Shown: one piece after another, positions 44,944 through 54,308 of the stretch
Numbering within the stretch: the first letter of the stretch is position 1
Layout: every line of letters begins with the position of its first letter
Assembly: GCA_017889585.1 (NCBI GenBank)
Contig: JAGFZX010000005.1
Coordinates: forward strand, 59,951-123,950
Length of the DNA stretch: 64,000 nucleotides
Direction: 5' to 3'
From: Bacillota bacterium
GTDB lineage: Bacteria; Bacillota; Negativicutes; DSM-13327
Position numbers and translations under genes: made by a program
The notes under the pieces: generated by a model
Told to the model about the DNA's origin: nothing
What the model saw: the letters and a program-made list of their open reading frames with translations, nothing else
The model's database searches: none

Positions 44944-44985
44944 TTATACACAATAGTCCACGTGTTATTAACAGGTTTATCCACA
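44944..44985 (+). promoter_or_regulatory. Cluster of three DnaA-box-like sites
   Basis: The 351-base gap after the PAP2 gene contains TTATACACA (44944-44952), TTATTAACA (44965-44973) and TTATCCACA (44977-44985), all in the same direction. The first and third fit TTATNCACA exactly. No AT-rich 13-mer array or dnaA/rpmH gene is next to it, so this is not taken as oriC. Titration (datA-like) or DnaA-controlled transcription is possible. Confidence 0.5.
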
Positions 44986-45164
44986 GTAAAGTCATCTGCC
45001 TTTAGTACATATAAAAATGCTGGGGTTATTGGGATAATAGTAGTATCAAAATTCTCTTTCTTATTACATATAATTTAAGCTAACCGATCGATAAGAATTC
45101 TTAGAAAGGATAGTGTTTATAGGGAATTAATTTTATTAGCGGCATACAAGTAACCATTACAGGT

Positions 45165-45485
45165 ATGATCGGTGATGATGATTTATCAGTATATCTCACC
45201 TATTTGCAGGCCAAGAAAAAGTATAAAATTATCAAAGCAGACGTTGCTGTTGATGGCGAGCATGTAGATGAAATTTATGAGATTGAGCGTGTGTCATTTG
45301 AACGCATACGCCGTATCACGAGCTATCTTGTAGATACTACTGTACTGCTCGCCGGGGCGATGCAAAATAGGCAGAACTTAAAGATCGAGTTAAGCATAAT
45401 TGACAAAAGACGACTACTAGAATGGTGGTCGTCTTTTTCATTTTGGCAACAGAGTACTTTTGTCATTATTAATATTAATAAATAG
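45165..45485 (+). CDS. Small protein of unknown function, start and end uncertain
   Basis: I do not recognise this protein (106 residues from ATG 45165). ATG 45165 has no ribosome site. The frame is open back to 45123, and the upstream codons read as a plausible beta strand (GIQVTITG), so a non-ATG start such as ATT near 45126, 15 bases after AAAGGA, should be considered. The core (about 1-80; DLSVYLTYLQAKKKYKIIKADVAVDG, RIRRITSYLVDTTVLLAGAM) looks like a genuine soluble alpha/beta protein. The last 25 codons run through a terminator-like hairpin, so the native stop may have been lost by a small indel. Confidence 0.5.
   Translation: MIGDDDLSVYLTYLQAKKKYKIIKADVAVDGEHVDEIYEIERVSFERIRRITSYLVDTTVLLAGAMQNRQNLKIELSIIDKRRLLEWWSSFSFWQQSTFVIININK
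45405..45438 (+). terminator. Hairpin terminator inside the end of the 45165 frame
   Basis: AAAAGACGACTAC and the GTGGTCGTCTTTTT segment (45405-45417 with 45424-45437) form a stem followed by Ts. It would end transcription before the apparent stop codon at 45485. Confidence 0.65.
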
Positions 45486-45538
45486 AAGGATTAAAAAGCA
45501 TAATATAAGTAGTTTTTAAATAGAGAGGAGGAAAGAAT

Positions 45539-45682
45539 GTGGAACTTATTAAGTATACTCAAAAGGAAGAAGGAAAAGACTGCCTAAAATGTTTAGAAGA
45601 TCCTGGTATAGACTTAAATGATTTGGATGGAAAGAAATTGCTTTGTACTGCTATGTCAAGTTATTACTTATTATATCGATAA
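45539..45682 (+). CDS. 47-residue small protein, unknown
   Basis: GTG 45539 is 7 bases after AGGAGG (45526-45531) and opens 47 codons ending at TAA 45680-45682. The product is acidic in the middle (CLECLEDPGIDLNDLDGKK type composition with Cys residues) and ends in a hydrophobic YYLLY. An overlapping ATG at 45537 in another frame gives only 16 codons. The strong ribosome site and use of the full frame support a real gene, but no family is recognised. Confidence 0.5.
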   Translation: MELIKYTQKEEGKDCLKCLEDPGIDLNDLDGKKLLCTAMSSYYLLYR

Positions 45683-45734
45683 GTATAATACAGCTTTATA
45701 CCTTAATAGATGGCTTTTTTACTTAAAAATAGCT

Positions 45735-45776
45735 AATCACCTGTCGAACTGGTAATATACCAAAAGACAGGTGATT
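45735..45776. terminator. Hairpin terminator shared by convergent small genes
   Basis: AATCACCTGTC (45735-45745) and GACAGGTGATT (45766-45776) form a perfect 11-bp stem. On the minus strand a T-rich tract follows, fitting the end of the 45830-46090 gene. Confidence 0.65.
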
Positions 45777-45829
45777 TACTATATTGGCAAGGCCGTGTAT
45801 GTGTATAAGGCTCATTGGTAGTAGTCTAT

Positions 45830-46090
45830 CTATTGAATGAGCTTTATACTGTTGTTTAAACTAGCAATACTATTTGAAAGCTGAATAATATTAGCTAAAT
45901 TGGCAATTGGGTTAACAGCCAACTGTTCAATAATTTCTTGTAATACTAACATTGTGAACAATGCAATAGCATTACCAGTAGTTGTGGCTAGCCGAGGAAA
46001 TTCAATCGTTTTATTAGCAATTTTTTCTAACTCATCAAGATTTACGATGCCGCAATTAGCTAAGCTATCATGAATTTTATGGCAATCCAT
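45830..46090 (-). CDS. Small protein of unknown function
   Basis: An 86-residue protein on the minus strand. AAGGAGGGG (46097-46105) selects the ATG at 46090; the frame extends upstream to 46132 without another ribosome site. It begins MDCHKIHDSLANCG and continues with two largely hydrophobic helices (NAIALFTMLVLQEIIEQL; IANLANIIQLSNSIASL). No family is recognised. It is one of the few minus-strand genes before 52 kb and sits inside the proB-proA insertion. Confidence 0.6.
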   Translation of the reverse strand: MDCHKIHDSLANCGIVNLDELEKIANKTIEFPRLATTTGNAIALFTMLVLQEIIEQLAVNPIANLANIIQLSNSIASLNNSIKLIQ

Positions 46091-46330
46091 TAGTTTCCCC
46101 TCCTTCTTCCTTAACACTTCTAATATATTCATCTGATTTTATTTCGTTACGATGAGAAAACATAAATAAACATCGCAATTAGTACTAAAAGTAGATAGGT
46201 ATAAAAGGATATCTATGATAAAAAAGCTAGTAAAACGAGGCATTAAAGGGTATAATTAAAACTACTTTTTTATTAAACTATATAATTGGTTTTGTTAGCA
46301 TAAAGAGGCTGGTATGAGGGGGAAGTTAAT

Positions 46331-47584
46331 ATGGATTATCTATCAGAACTGACTGCTAAAGGCAAGAATGCCAAGCAGGCTGGGAGAAAACTTGCTACAT
46401 TATCGACTGCTGTCAAAAATCAGGCCCTTGTTAGTATGGCAGATGCCTTGGAACAAGAGTATAGAGGTATTCTGACAGCGAATGCTATCGATGTGGATAA
46501 TGGTAGAGCGAAAGGACTATCTGAGTCAATGCTTGATCGTCTAGCCCTTACGGAGAACAGAATTCAGGCTATGGCTGAGGGGCTTAGACAGATTGCTCAA
46601 TTACCTGATCCCATTGGTGAAGTGCTGAGTAAGGAGCGCCGTCCTAATGGACTGGAAATTAGCAAAGTACGTGTGCCCCTTGGCGTAATCGGTATTATTT
46701 TTGAGTCCCGTCCTAATGTGACCGTGGATGCCACTGGACTTTGCCTAAAAGCTGGTAATGCAGTGCTGCTCCGTGGTGGATCAGAAGCTATTCATTCTAA
46801 TATTGCCATCATCAACGTCATCGCCCAGGCGGCGTATAAGGCAGGTATTCCCGTTGGGGCAATTCAACTTATTGAAACCACTGATCGCCAGGCCGTTAAC
46901 GCCATGCTCAAACTTAAGTCATATCTTGATGTCATCATTCCCCGTGGTGGTGCTGGACTGATTAAAACGGTTGTTGAAAACAGTACAGTGCCAGTCATTG
47001 AAACAGGTACTGGCGTCTGCCATACTTTTGTTGATGAGTCTGCTGATCTCGATATGGCCCAGGCGATTGCTTTAAATGCTAAAATTTCTCGGCCTGGTAC
47101 GTGTAATACCATGGAAACACTTTTGGTACACCAAGGTGTGGCTGAGCAGTTTTTGCCCGCTATGCTAAGCTTATATCAGCAAGCTGGTGTAGAACTGAGA
47201 GGCTGCCCTGAGACTATGAGGTACCATGAAACAGTAAAATTAGCCAGTGATGAAGATTGGGCTACAGAGTATTTGGATTTTATCCTATCGGTTAAAGTGG
47301 TCGGTGATCTTGATGAAGCCCTTGATCATATTCATCGATACAGTACTCTTCATTCGGAAGCAATTATTACTCAGGATACTAATAATGCTATGCGTTTTCA
47401 GCAGGAAGTGGATGCTGCTGCCGTTTATGTTAATGCCTCTACCCGCTTTACTGATGGCTTCGAATTCGGTTTTGGTGCCGAAATCGGCATTAGTACTCAA
47501 AAAATTCATGCCCGTGGCCCCATGGGGCTAGCGGAACTTACAAGTATTAAATATCTTATTGCTGGTAACGGACAGATAAGATAA
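46331..47584 (+). CDS. proA: Gamma-glutamyl phosphate reductase
   Basis: Second enzyme of proline synthesis, reducing gamma-glutamyl phosphate to the semialdehyde with NADPH. The 417-residue ALDH-fold protein has IGIIFESRPNVTVDATGLCLKAGNAVLLRGG, the VIPRGGAGLI segment, and the catalytic Cys in KISRPGTCNTMETLLV (around residue 257). GAGGGGGAAG precedes ATG 46331. It is uncoupled from proB by the 42.5-46.3 kb insertion and must have its own promoter. A terminator follows. Confidence 0.96.
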   Translation: MDYLSELTAKGKNAKQAGRKLATLSTAVKNQALVSMADALEQEYRGILTANAIDVDNGRAKGLSESMLDRLALTENRIQAMAEGLRQIAQLPDPIGEVLSKERRPNGLEISKVRVPLGVIGIIFESRPNVTVDATGLCLKAGNAVLLRGGSEAIHSNIAIINVIAQAAYKAGIPVGAIQLIETTDRQAVNAMLKLKSYLDVIIPRGGAGLIKTVVENSTVPVIETGTGVCHTFVDESADLDMAQAIALNAKISRPGTCNTMETLLVHQGVAEQFLPAMLSLYQQAGVELRGCPETMRYHETVKLASDEDWATEYLDFILSVKVVGDLDEALDHIHRYSTLHSEAIITQDTNNAMRFQQEVDAAAVYVNASTRFTDGFEFGFGAEIGISTQKIHARGPMGLAELTSIKYLIAGNGQIR

Positions 47585-47602
47585 TAGAGCGTCAAATAAA
47601 AG

Positions 47603-47639
47603 CCTCTTAATCAGTATGATACTGATTAGGAGGTTTTTT
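47603..47639 (+). terminator. Rho-independent terminator after proA
   Basis: CCTCTTAATCAGTA pairs with TACTGATTAGGAGG and is followed by seven Ts. The next 60 bases contain CTTGTGTTCTTTGTGCCTTTG, a possible fragment of the CACAAAG/CTTTGTG repeat family. Confidence 0.9.
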
Positions 47640-47810
47640 TGCGTATCCCTTGTGTTCTTTGTGCCTTTGCCGTTCAATAGGACGTATAGCATTTTTATCA
47701 TAGTCCTTTTCACCAAAATCCATCGCATTACATATATTAGAATACATATTTGAGTAAAGTCTTATTTACATGCGGAGGAATAAAACTACATAAAAAGGAG
47801 TGGGCAAATT

Positions 47811-49394
47811 ATGGATAACCAGGATGGTACTTCTGGCTGGCCTCTCGATATGCATCAACTTAAATGGGCGCTGCGCCATGGTCAATTAATGAATGGTTTG
47901 GAGAAAGTGGTGCTAACAAGCCAACCGACCACGCCAATAGGCAATAATAGGGACAATAGTATGAAAAATGATAGTATTGCTGAGAATATTTCCTTACATA
48001 ATGCAGTTTTAGAAGATCAAATTGATAGACTAGAGCAATCTCTTAATCGGGAAATTGTATCCTTGAAGGGTGAATTTGCAATTGTAGCTCAAGGCACGGC
48101 TGTAGAAGAAAAAATTGATGAATTAGGCCAAACTCTGAATCAAGAAATCTTGTCATTGAAGAGTGAATTTGCAAATGTAGCTCAAAGTATGGCTGTAGAA
48201 GAGCAGATTGATAAGCTCGGGCAATCCCTTAATCAAGAAATCCTATCATTGAAGAGTGAACTTGCAAATGTAGCTCAAGGTACGTCTGTAGAAGAGCAGA
48301 TTGATAAACTGGATCAATCTCTGAATCAAGAAATCTTATCATTGAAGAGTAAACTTGCAATTGTTGCTCAAGATACGACTGTAGAAGAGCAGATTGATAA
48401 GCTCGGGCAATCCCTTAATCAAGAAATCTTGTCATTGAAGAGTGAATTTGCAATTGTAGCTCAAAGTATGGCTGTAGAAGAGCAGATTGACAAGCTTGGG
48501 CAATCCCTGAATCAAGAAATCTTATCATTGAAGAGTAAACTTGCAATTGTTGCTCAAGATACGACTGTAGAAGAGCAGATTGATAAGCTAGGGCAATCCT
48601 TTAATCAAGAAATCTTGTCATTGAAGAGTGAATTTGCAAATGTAGCTCAAAGTATGGCTGTAGAAACACTGAATCAAGAAATCTTGTCATTGAAGAGTGA
48701 ACTTGCAATTGTTGCTCAAGGCACGACTGTAGAAGAACAAATTGATAAACTCGGGCAAACTCTGAATCAGGAAATCTTATCACTTCGCAATGAATTTGCA
48801 ATGTTTGTTCAGACTCAGTTGAATCAGGAAAAAGCATGGAAGACAGCAGAAGTTGAATGGAAAAATAGTTTGGAAGACCGTGCGACTAAGCTGCAGGCAG
48901 ATATGCGGCAAATGCAGCACAATATCCTGGCAAAAATCGAGGAGCATTTTCAGTATGTAGATGAAGAGCGACAACATAATGATAATATGCTAAGGCAAGA
49001 ACTATCTTTACTAACATTACAACTAACAGAGCTTCAGCAATCTCAGAACAATAAAGGGCAAGTTTTAACAAATGACTGGCAGAAGAAATTGGAAGAACGA
49101 CAAACCCAGTTAAGTGAAGATGTGAGTTACATACAGTATGTTGTAGAAGAAATTGCAACGCGCCCACAGAGTATTGAGGCGCAACAGAAACTGCGGGAGA
49201 AATTTTTCATGCGTGAAATAGCAGTGCTGAAAGAAGAATTGTCATCTGCATGTAAAACGTGGAAATCTATGAAAAAGGGAAGAATGATGGCAAATACTGA
49301 GAAAGAGGGCAATCCTTTGCCCCAGGAGGAAATAAACTTTGGCAGTGAGGCGCAGACACGGGTGTATGAAAAGAAAAGAAAAAGAGGGCATTAA
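47811..49394 (+). CDS. Coiled-coil protein with 31-residue tandem repeats
   Basis: A 527-residue protein of unknown function. A 65-residue head ([18 protein letters not shown]) is followed by about nine repeats of 31 residues (93 bp) with the pattern [20 protein letters not shown] then SEFANVAQ and three more residues. They span roughly residues 67-337 (48009-48820). One repeat lacks 8 residues. The rest is a charged coiled coil ending in a basic tail (EKKRKRGH). No signal peptide or membrane helix is visible. It directly precedes the glycan genes, so a scaffold or length-determining role at the surface-polymer or flagellar machinery can be imagined, but this is inference. AAAAGGAG precedes ATG 47811. 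Confidence 0.75.
   Translation: MDNQDGTSGWPLDMHQLKWALRHGQLMNGLEKVVLTSQPTTPIGNNRDNSMKNDSIAENISLHNAVLEDQIDRLEQSLNREIVSLKGEFAIVAQGTAVEEKIDELGQTLNQEILSLKSEFANVAQSMAVEEQIDKLGQSLNQEILSLKSELANVAQGTSVEEQIDKLDQSLNQEILSLKSKLAIVAQDTTVEEQIDKLGQSLNQEILSLKSEFAIVAQSMAVEEQIDKLGQSLNQEILSLKSKLAIVAQDTTVEEQIDKLGQSFNQEILSLKSEFANVAQSMAVETLNQEILSLKSELAIVAQGTTVEEQIDKLGQTLNQEILSLRNEFAMFVQTQLNQEKAWKTAEVEWKNSLEDRATKLQADMRQMQHNILAKIEEHFQYVDEERQHNDNMLRQELSLLTLQLTELQQSQNNKGQVLTNDWQKKLEERQTQLSEDVSYIQYVVEEIATRPQSIEAQQKLREKFFMREIAVLKEELSSACKTWKSMKKGRMMANTEKEGNPLPQEEINFGSEAQTRVYEKKRKRGH
48009..48820 (+). repeat. 93-bp tandem repeats within the coiled-coil gene
   Basis: About nine in-frame units; neighbouring units are highly alike at DNA level (for example AATCAAGAAATCTT and TCATTGAAGAGTGAA recur every 93 bases). 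The seventh full unit is followed by a shortened one, showing gain or loss by recombination. Confidence 0.85.
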
Positions 49395-49432
49395 ATAGCA
49401 GGGGATTATTATATAAGAGAGGACAATATGAA

Positions 49433-50527
49433 ATGAATAAAGTGGCATTGATCACTGGTATAACTGGGCAGGATGGAGCATATTTGGCTAAGTTTTTACT
49501 GGAAAAAGGTTATATTGTCCATGGCATAAAACGGCGCAGTTCATTACTCAATACAGCCCGGATTAATCATCTGTACCAAGATAGTCATGAGCAGCATGTA
49601 AAATTTTTTCTGCATTATGGTGACATGACAGACGCGACCAACTTAATTCGCATTATTCAGGAAGTGCAGCCAGATGAAATATACAATTTGGCTGCCCAGA
49701 GCCATGTCCAGGTTTCCTTTGATACCCCTGAATATACTGCCAATGCTGATGCTTTGGGGACACTTCGATTGCTGGAAGCTTTACGTATCTTAGATATGAC
49801 TCAAAGGGTTAAATTTTATCAAGCATCAACAAGTGAATTGTATGGAAAGGTACAAGAAATTCCACAAAAAGAAACTACCCCTTTTTATCCCCGCAGTCCC
49901 TATGCTGCTGCCAAACTGTACGCCTACTGGATTGTCGTTAATTATCGAGAAGCGTATAATATGTTTGCTTGTAATGGTATCTTATTTAATCATGAGTCGC
50001 CTATGCGTGGGGAAACATTTGTCACCCGTAAGATTACCCGAGCGGTAGCTCAGCATCGATTAGGGGTTGGTAATATCTTATATTTAGGCAATTTGGATGC
50101 CAAGCGGGATTGGGGCTTTGCTGGCGATTATGTGAAAGCCATGTGGCTCATGCTACAACAAGAAAGGGCAGAGGATTATGTAATTGCTACCGGTCACACT
50201 CATTCGGTACGTGAATTTGTGGAACTGGCGTTCAAGGAGATCGGTATTACAATTGAGTGGCAGGGAACAGGCATAAAGGAAAAAGGGTTAGATGCTGCTA
50301 CAGGCGATATGCTGGTAGAGGTTGATCCTCGCTATTTTAGGCCAACAGAAGTTGATCTTCTGCTAGGAGATGCGACAAAAGCCAGGGAGAATTTAAATTG
50401 GCAGTCAGAAGTTACTTTTGCCGAACTTGTCACGATGATGGTTATGGAAGATATAAAACTTGTCCAACGTGATATATTATGTAAAAATCATGGGTTTGAT
50501 AGCCCATCAGGAGAGGGATTTCCATGA
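49433..50527 (+). CDS. gmd: GDP-mannose 4,6-dehydratase
   Basis: Extended SDR enzyme (364 residues) that makes GDP-4-keto-6-deoxy-D-mannose, the precursor of GDP-fucose, GDP-rhamnose and GDP-perosamine. It has [19 protein letters not shown] as the NADP+ site, [12 protein letters not shown], the STSELYGK Ser/Thr and YAAAK catalytic Tyr-Lys, plus [26 protein letters not shown] precedes ATG 49433. The next gene (fcl-like) overlaps by four bases, and the perosamine synthase downstream uses the same product. Confidence 0.96.
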   Translation: MNKVALITGITGQDGAYLAKFLLEKGYIVHGIKRRSSLLNTARINHLYQDSHEQHVKFFLHYGDMTDATNLIRIIQEVQPDEIYNLAAQSHVQVSFDTPEYTANADALGTLRLLEALRILDMTQRVKFYQASTSELYGKVQEIPQKETTPFYPRSPYAAAKLYAYWIVVNYREAYNMFACNGILFNHESPMRGETFVTRKITRAVAQHRLGVGNILYLGNLDAKRDWGFAGDYVKAMWLMLQQERAEDYVIATGHTHSVREFVELAFKEIGITIEWQGTGIKEKGLDAATGDMLVEVDPRYFRPTEVDLLLGDATKARENLNWQSEVTFAELVTMMVMEDIKLVQRDILCKNHGFDSPSGEGFP

Positions 50528-51486
50528 TTAGAGAGGCTAAAATCTATGTTGCTGGACATGGTGGTTTAGTTGGATCAGGGATAATGCGCAAATTAGCACA
50601 GCATTCATATAAAAATATAATCTATCGTACAAGTCGTGAATTGGATTTGCAGGATCAAAACGCTGTTAATCAGTTTTTTGCTACTGAGCAGCCAGAGTAT
50701 GTATTTCTAGCTGCTGCTAAAGTAGGCGGCATATTGGCCAATCAGAACTACCCTGCCCAGTTTATTTATAATAATCTTATGATTGAGGCTAATGTCATTC
50801 ATGCTGCCTATACATATGGAGTGAAGAAACTATTGTTTTTAGGAAGTTCGTGTATTTACCCTCGGCTGGCTCTTCAGCCTATAAAAGAAGAGTATTTATT
50901 GACAGGTGAACTGGAGTCTACCAATGAAGCATACGCAATTGCCAAAATAGCTGGGATAAAAATATGCCAGGCATATAACAAGCAATATAAAACTAACTTT
51001 ATTTCAGTGATGCCGACAAACCTATACGGTCCTAATGATAATTTTGATTTAGCATCATCCCATGTCCTCCCGGCTTTGATCAGAAAGTTTCATGAGGCTA
51101 AACTGAAACAGCAGTCCAGTGTTGGAATATGGGGTACAGGTAAGCCGCGCCGGGAGTTTCTGCATGTGGATGACTTGGCCGAGGCCTGCATTTTCCTAAT
51201 GGATCACTATGATGGTGGCAATCCTATTAATGTAGGTACTGGAATAGACATTACTATTGCGGAGTTGGCTGCCTTAATTGCTAAAGTAGTGGGATATTCT
51301 GGACATATTCGATATAAAGTAGATATGCCTGATGGCACAATGAGGAAAATGTTAGATATATCCAAAGTTACATTATTGGGATGGAAGGCAAGGATATCTT
51401 TAGAAGAAGGGATTCGTAGTACCTACCAGTGGTATATTCAAGAATTCTATAAAAATAAAATAGGGGGAGAGTTCAGTTTTGAATAG
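50524..51486 (+). CDS. fcl: GDP-L-fucose synthase
   Basis: Epimerase-reductase of the SDR family (WcaG/Fcl), 320 residues, converting GDP-4-keto-6-deoxymannose to GDP-L-fucose with NADPH. N-terminal [47 protein letters not shown] (Tyr-Lys pair) and [12 protein letters not shown] are as in Fcl. It overlaps gmd by ATGA, implying coupled synthesis. A sibling 4-reductase with another product is possible. Confidence 0.92.
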   Translation: MIREAKIYVAGHGGLVGSGIMRKLAQHSYKNIIYRTSRELDLQDQNAVNQFFATEQPEYVFLAAAKVGGILANQNYPAQFIYNNLMIEANVIHAAYTYGVKKLLFLGSSCIYPRLALQPIKEEYLLTGELESTNEAYAIAKIAGIKICQAYNKQYKTNFISVMPTNLYGPNDNFDLASSHVLPALIRKFHEAKLKQQSSVGIWGTGKPRREFLHVDDLAEACIFLMDHYDGGNPINVGTGIDITIAELAALIAKVVGYSGHIRYKVDMPDGTMRKMLDISKVTLLGWKARISLEEGIRSTYQWYIQEFYKNKIGGEFSFE

Positions 51487-52282
51487 CTTCTCTGAGAAAG
51501 ATTGCATAATGGGAATGGTAATGAACTATGATTGGAAAATAATAGAACCTTTTTTTGTTTCATTACATAAAACGAGTTTTGCGGGTGATCTTGTTGTCTT
51601 TGTATCTAATGTTCATGAAGATGTTATACAAAAAATGCAGGAGTATGGTGCAATAACAATTGCTTTTAGTCAAACTGGTTTAGAAAATATAATAAGTCCT
51701 AATGATTATCGTTTTTATTTATATGATCAATATTTGATGAATTCACAAAATAAGTATCGATTTGTGATGCTAACAGATATACGTGATGTTGTATTTCAAG
51801 ATACGCCATTCTTATCATTTTTACCTCAGGACAGTATCTCTGTTGCTGTTGAATCTCAAACTATAAAAATTAAAGAACAAATACACAATTCTAGATGGAT
51901 GTTAACCAAATTTGGTCCATATATATATAGTTTGATCTCCCAGAATAATATTTTGTGTTGTGGGACGACGATTGGTCCGGTTCGTCTCATAAGGGAGTAC
52001 ATAAAAAAAATGATATATTGCATATTCTATGAGGGTTATTACCAAGATGTGGATCAGGCAGTTCATAATGTACTGCTTTATACCGGCGAAGTAGCACCAG
52101 TACAGTGTTTTGATAATAATTCTGGTTTATTTCTAACTGTTGGAATAAGTCAAGAATGTAGTATTGATTCTAATAAAAAAATTCTAACCCTTGATGGTAA
52201 GATTTCAGCGGTAATCCATCAGTATGATCGTCACAAGAACTTAGTTGATCTTGTGGATAGTATGTATCGTGAAAAAGTATAG
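51479..52282 (+). CDS. Probable glycosyltransferase-like protein
   Basis: A 267-residue protein overlapping fcl by 8 bases (TTG 51479 behind GGGGGAGA). It shows an alpha/beta start ([31 protein letters not shown]), a central [15 protein letters not shown] with acidic residues in the place of a GT-A DxD motif, and a DVDQAVHN segment typical of glycosyltransferases that bind nucleotide sugars. No close family comes to mind. The position after gmd/fcl suggests it transfers a sugar onto the surface glycan. A hairpin follows. Confidence 0.6.
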   Translation: MNSFSEKDCIMGMVMNYDWKIIEPFFVSLHKTSFAGDLVVFVSNVHEDVIQKMQEYGAITIAFSQTGLENIISPNDYRFYLYDQYLMNSQNKYRFVMLTDIRDVVFQDTPFLSFLPQDSISVAVESQTIKIKEQIHNSRWMLTKFGPYIYSLISQNNILCCGTTIGPVRLIREYIKKMIYCIFYEGYYQDVDQAVHNVLLYTGEVAPVQCFDNNSGLFLTVGISQECSIDSNKKILTLDGKISAVIHQYDRHKNLVDLVDSMYREKV

Positions 52283-52348
52283 ATGCATTTAAAGTATGAT
52301 CACGAGTTAAGTTAGATGTTACCACCATCCCAATAGTTTAGTAAGTGC

Positions 52349-52378
52349 AAATACCCGGAGAATTGCCTCCGGGTATTT
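52349..52378. terminator. CCCGGAG-type hairpin, copy 1
   Basis: AAATACCCGGAG (52349-52360) pairs with CTCCGGGTATTT (52367-52378). It lies between two converging genes, and nearly the same hairpin recurs at 57244-57268. Confidence 0.75.
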
Positions 52379-52423
52379 CATCATTGTAGAACGTTATTAT
52401 CATAGCGGAGTCCCTTTGTCCTA

Positions 52424-53216
52424 CTATCCTTGCTGGTCTTTAACTTTAAGAAATAGTAGTCGGTTACCATTATTATAGCTTTCTTTTGTAATAGCTATAA
52501 TATCAAACTCTTGTTTAATTGCGCTAATAAATTCTTCATTACATGGGTAAAAAATTTCGATAGCCGCATATCTGATGGTAAATAATTTTAATTTTTTTAA
52601 TAATACGTCAAACTCAATTTGATTTCCATGAACAAACTGATTAAACACGATTACCATTTCCAACGGAAATCTGGTTCCTGCCTTAAACCATTTAAATCCA
52701 TCATTTGTGCCATTGGGGTTTGGAAAATTAATTAATACAGGTGTAATACTTGTTGCTCTGTGCTTAATTTGTGAATAAATAAAATCTACATATTTAGGAT
52801 TCTCATTAAACAGTGTAACTGAAATTCCATGCTGCTCTAATTCAAAACAAATGTCAGTAAAATTATCGGAAATCACCAGAGCATGAGTGATTTGAGTTTC
52901 TTTGATAAAATTTATAAGTGCACAAAGTATCGAGTTTGGAGTTTGTAGGTTATATGGTAAAATATTCAGGTTTATTTCATATAATCTAATTCATCGTTAA
53001 AGCAACTTAACCACTTTCGATATTTCACCCGCATAAGCATAAGCCAGTACAGTACCTCTTACAGAGTTATATTTTTTTGATGTTCATTAGTTAGGCATGT
53101 AAATATATCTCTGTTATTAAAAATTCCTTGTGACATACAGATAACCGAATTTACAAATGAATTAATAAACTCATCAAATACCCAAGATGACGTTTTGTTT
53201 AAAATAAAATACTCAT
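52424..53216 (-). pseudogene. Decayed minus-strand gene, unknown family
   Basis: A continuous protein-like reading can be followed on the minus strand. It starts near ATG 53216 behind GGAGG and moves into EYFILNKTSSWVFDEF. It shifts frame at an A7 run into NSVRGTVLAYAYAGEISKVV, passes two in-frame stops (TAA and TGA), and continues open as NILPYNLQTPNSILCALIN, THALVISDNFTDICFELEQHG and on to the stop at 52424. The last 150 codons keep an ATG (52876), but without a ribosome site. At least three disabling changes show a dead gene. The LPYN...TP and ISDNFTD segments hint at a Rossmann-like methyltransferase fold, but I would not name it. Confidence 0.65.
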
Positions 53217-53402
53217 AATTAGATTAACCTCCGTGAGCACTGGTTATTCTGTTCTTATTATTGTATGCACTTGATGAGACTTTTCCTATCTTAGCCTCAA
53301 GAGTTCTAGCAGGTTTGGTTGAATCATGCTATTTGTAACATTTTATAAACAGAATTAATAAAATAATGTGATAAGGGGCAATGGAGGAGGACGTATTGGA
53401 TT

Positions 53403-54308
53403 ATGGCTAGGATGGGTAGCGATCATACTATGAAGAAATTAATCATTAATCTAGTGCCAACTGGGATGATACCCACCAAAGAAATGAATCCCCATTTACC
53501 GATAAGTGTACAAGAAATCATAGATGATGTACTTGAGTGTGCAAAACTCGGCGTATCGATAGTGCACTTGCATGCAAGAGAGACCAACGGAATACCAACA
53601 TATAAAAAAGACATATATGCTGAAATAATTGCTGGAATCAGAAAAAGAAATCCGGAACTAATACTATGTGTATCAACAAGTGGGAGAAATTATCCTGATT
53701 TTGGCAAACGATCTGAGGTGCTTAATTTAGATGGTGAACTTAAGCCAGATATGGCTAGCTTGACTTTAAGCTCCCTTAATTTTTCTCAAACAGCCAGTGT
53801 CAATAGTCCTGACACAATTATGAATTTGGCTAAAATGATGAAAGAAAAAGGTATTAAGCCCGAACTGGAAGTTTTCGATTTGGGAATGGTCAATTATGCA
53901 AAGTATTTGATATCTAAGGGATTAATCGACCCTCCCTTTTATTTCAATATAATTCTTGGCAATATAGCAAGCGCCCAGGCTGCTTTACTGCACGCAGGAT
54001 TAATTATTTCTGAATTGCCACCAGAATCATATGTTGCTTTAAGCGGTATTGGTAACAGTCAAACAGCGATGAATGGTTTGGGAGTCATTGCGGCTGATGG
54101 TATTCGGGTTGGACTTGAAGATAATATTTGGTATGACCAAAATCGTAAAATATGGGCTACAAATCGTGCTCTTGTTGAACGAGTCGTACTGATGGCCCAT
54201 CTGTTTGATTGTTCAATTGCCCACCCGCAAGATGTGAGAAGAATGTTACAGCTGACTGAGATGGAAAATGGCAGTGGGAAAGAGTCCGGTGAAAGCCAAT
54301 ATGACTAA
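53403..54308 (+). CDS. Beta-keto acid cleavage enzyme (BKACE, DUF849 family)
   Basis: A 301-residue TIM-barrel enzyme of the family typified by Kce (3-keto-5-aminohexanoate cleavage enzyme). These Zn enzymes condense a beta-keto acid with acetyl-CoA and cleave it to acetoacetate plus a new acyl-CoA. The zinc motif HLHARE (around residue 59-64), SGRNYPDF, LSGIGNSQ and GIRVGLEDN, with the Arg, Glu and Asp of the active site, are all present, so it should be active. GGAGGAGGA at 53383-53391 precedes ATG 53403. Its 3' end overlaps the perosamine synthase gene by 8 bases, which is unexpected for a catabolic enzyme. The substrate cannot be read from sequence. Confidence 0.85.
   Translation: MARMGSDHTMKKLIINLVPTGMIPTKEMNPHLPISVQEIIDDVLECAKLGVSIVHLHARETNGIPTYKKDIYAEIIAGIRKRNPELILCVSTSGRNYPDFGKRSEVLNLDGELKPDMASLTLSSLNFSQTASVNSPDTIMNLAKMMKEKGIKPELEVFDLGMVNYAKYLISKGLIDPPFYFNIILGNIASAQAALLHAGLIISELPPESYVALSGIGNSQTAMNGLGVIAADGIRVGLEDNIWYDQNRKIWATNRALVERVVLMAHLFDCSIAHPQDVRRMLQLTEMENGSGKESGESQYD

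Noticed and set aside
44814..45164. Chromosomal replication origin
   Set aside because: Although DnaA boxes are present, dnaA, dnaN, rpmH, rnpA or gidA are not next to it and no DNA-unwinding repeats are evident.
48009..48820. Satellite or CRISPR-like array
   Set aside because: The 93-bp units are in frame within one long coding sequence with protein-level periodicity, so they are coding repeats.
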